From contig JAKSRM010000002.1 in the NCBI GenBank assembly GCA_024403615.1, positions 113,206 through 177,205 on the forward strand: DNA of 64,000 nucleotides. The letters are read 5' to 3'. Within the stretch, counting starts at the first letter, position 1. Every line of letters begins with the position of its first letter. The translations under genes were made by a program, and so were the position numbers. The stretch is from Lachnospiraceae bacterium (GTDB taxonomy: Bacteria; Bacillota; Clostridia; Lachnospirales; Lachnospiraceae). Shown here in pieces: positions 63,996 through 64,000 of the stretch. The notes beneath the pieces are model-generated. The model made no database searches. It saw nothing but the letters and a program-made list of their open reading frames with translations, and was not told where the DNA came from.

Positions 63996-64000
63996 AAATA

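Noticed and set aside
63737..63997. 86-codon minus-strand frame over the tRNAs
   Set aside because: It spans tRNA-Asp, tRNA-Leu and a terminator.

Overview
The window looks like chromosomal DNA of an anaerobic, low-to-mid-GC Gram-positive bacterium of the Clostridia, most likely Lachnospiraceae or a near relative from the gut. The basis is the sortase-type surface proteins with CnaB, SpaA and VaFE repeats, the lipoprotein-dependent ABC importers, the Bacillus/Clostridium-type glutamine synthetase, the guanine riboswitch in front of xpt, and strong TTGACA/TATAAT promoters with 17-bp spacers. No phage, IS element, CRISPR array or rRNA was seen. Species assignment is inference.

Layout. 1-4.8 kb: pyruvate kinase and an iron-siderophore/cobalamin-type ABC importer. 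4.8-20.4 kb: one 15.6-kb reading frame for a 5193-residue cell-surface protein of about 28 CnaB-like domains, the last 18 arranged as six copies of a three-domain unit. 20.7-21.5 kb: rplM-rpsI. 21.8-34.6 kb: a tightly coupled 12-gene operon with three MBOAT O-acyltransferases, three SGNH/AlgJ-type partners, two carrier proteins, a DltA-like adenylating enzyme, an FkbH-like HAD protein, an SDR and a MaoC enzyme. It reads as an envelope acyl-modification system. 34.7-40.7 kb: tRNA-Leu, a membrane-anchored trigger-factor-like foldase, a 1100-residue MacB-like ABC protein and a zinc-type binding lipoprotein. 40.9-44.9 kb: thrS and an LTA-synthase-like enzyme. 45.0-47.9 kb: a nuclease-like orphan, a 1-kb intergenic region with an array of 22-bp-spaced repeats, and a PfoR/EIIC-type membrane protein. 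48.0-51.8 kb: glnA, an RNase H-like protein and two L,D-transpeptidases. 51.9-57.8 kb: a nucleoside/purine ABC importer plus xpt, behind a guanine-type riboswitch. 57.8-63.6 kb: a small HEFGH protein, an HTH regulator-like protein, a VaFE-repeat surface protein and a membrane-anchored protein. 63.8-64.0 kb: tRNA-Leu and tRNA-Asp.

Common theme. Much of the window serves the cell envelope: wall-anchored adhesins, glycopolymer synthesis (LtaS-like), acyl decoration (MBOAT operon), 3-3 crosslinking (L,D-transpeptidases) and an extracytoplasmic foldase. The strongest candidates for something undescribed are the 22-bp-phased array at 46.2-46.8 kb, the triple-MBOAT operon, the guanine-type riboswitch whose L2 loop carries an inserted hairpin, and the compositional mosaic inside the VaFE surface protein. 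All functional calls come from reading motifs by eye; no database search was run.
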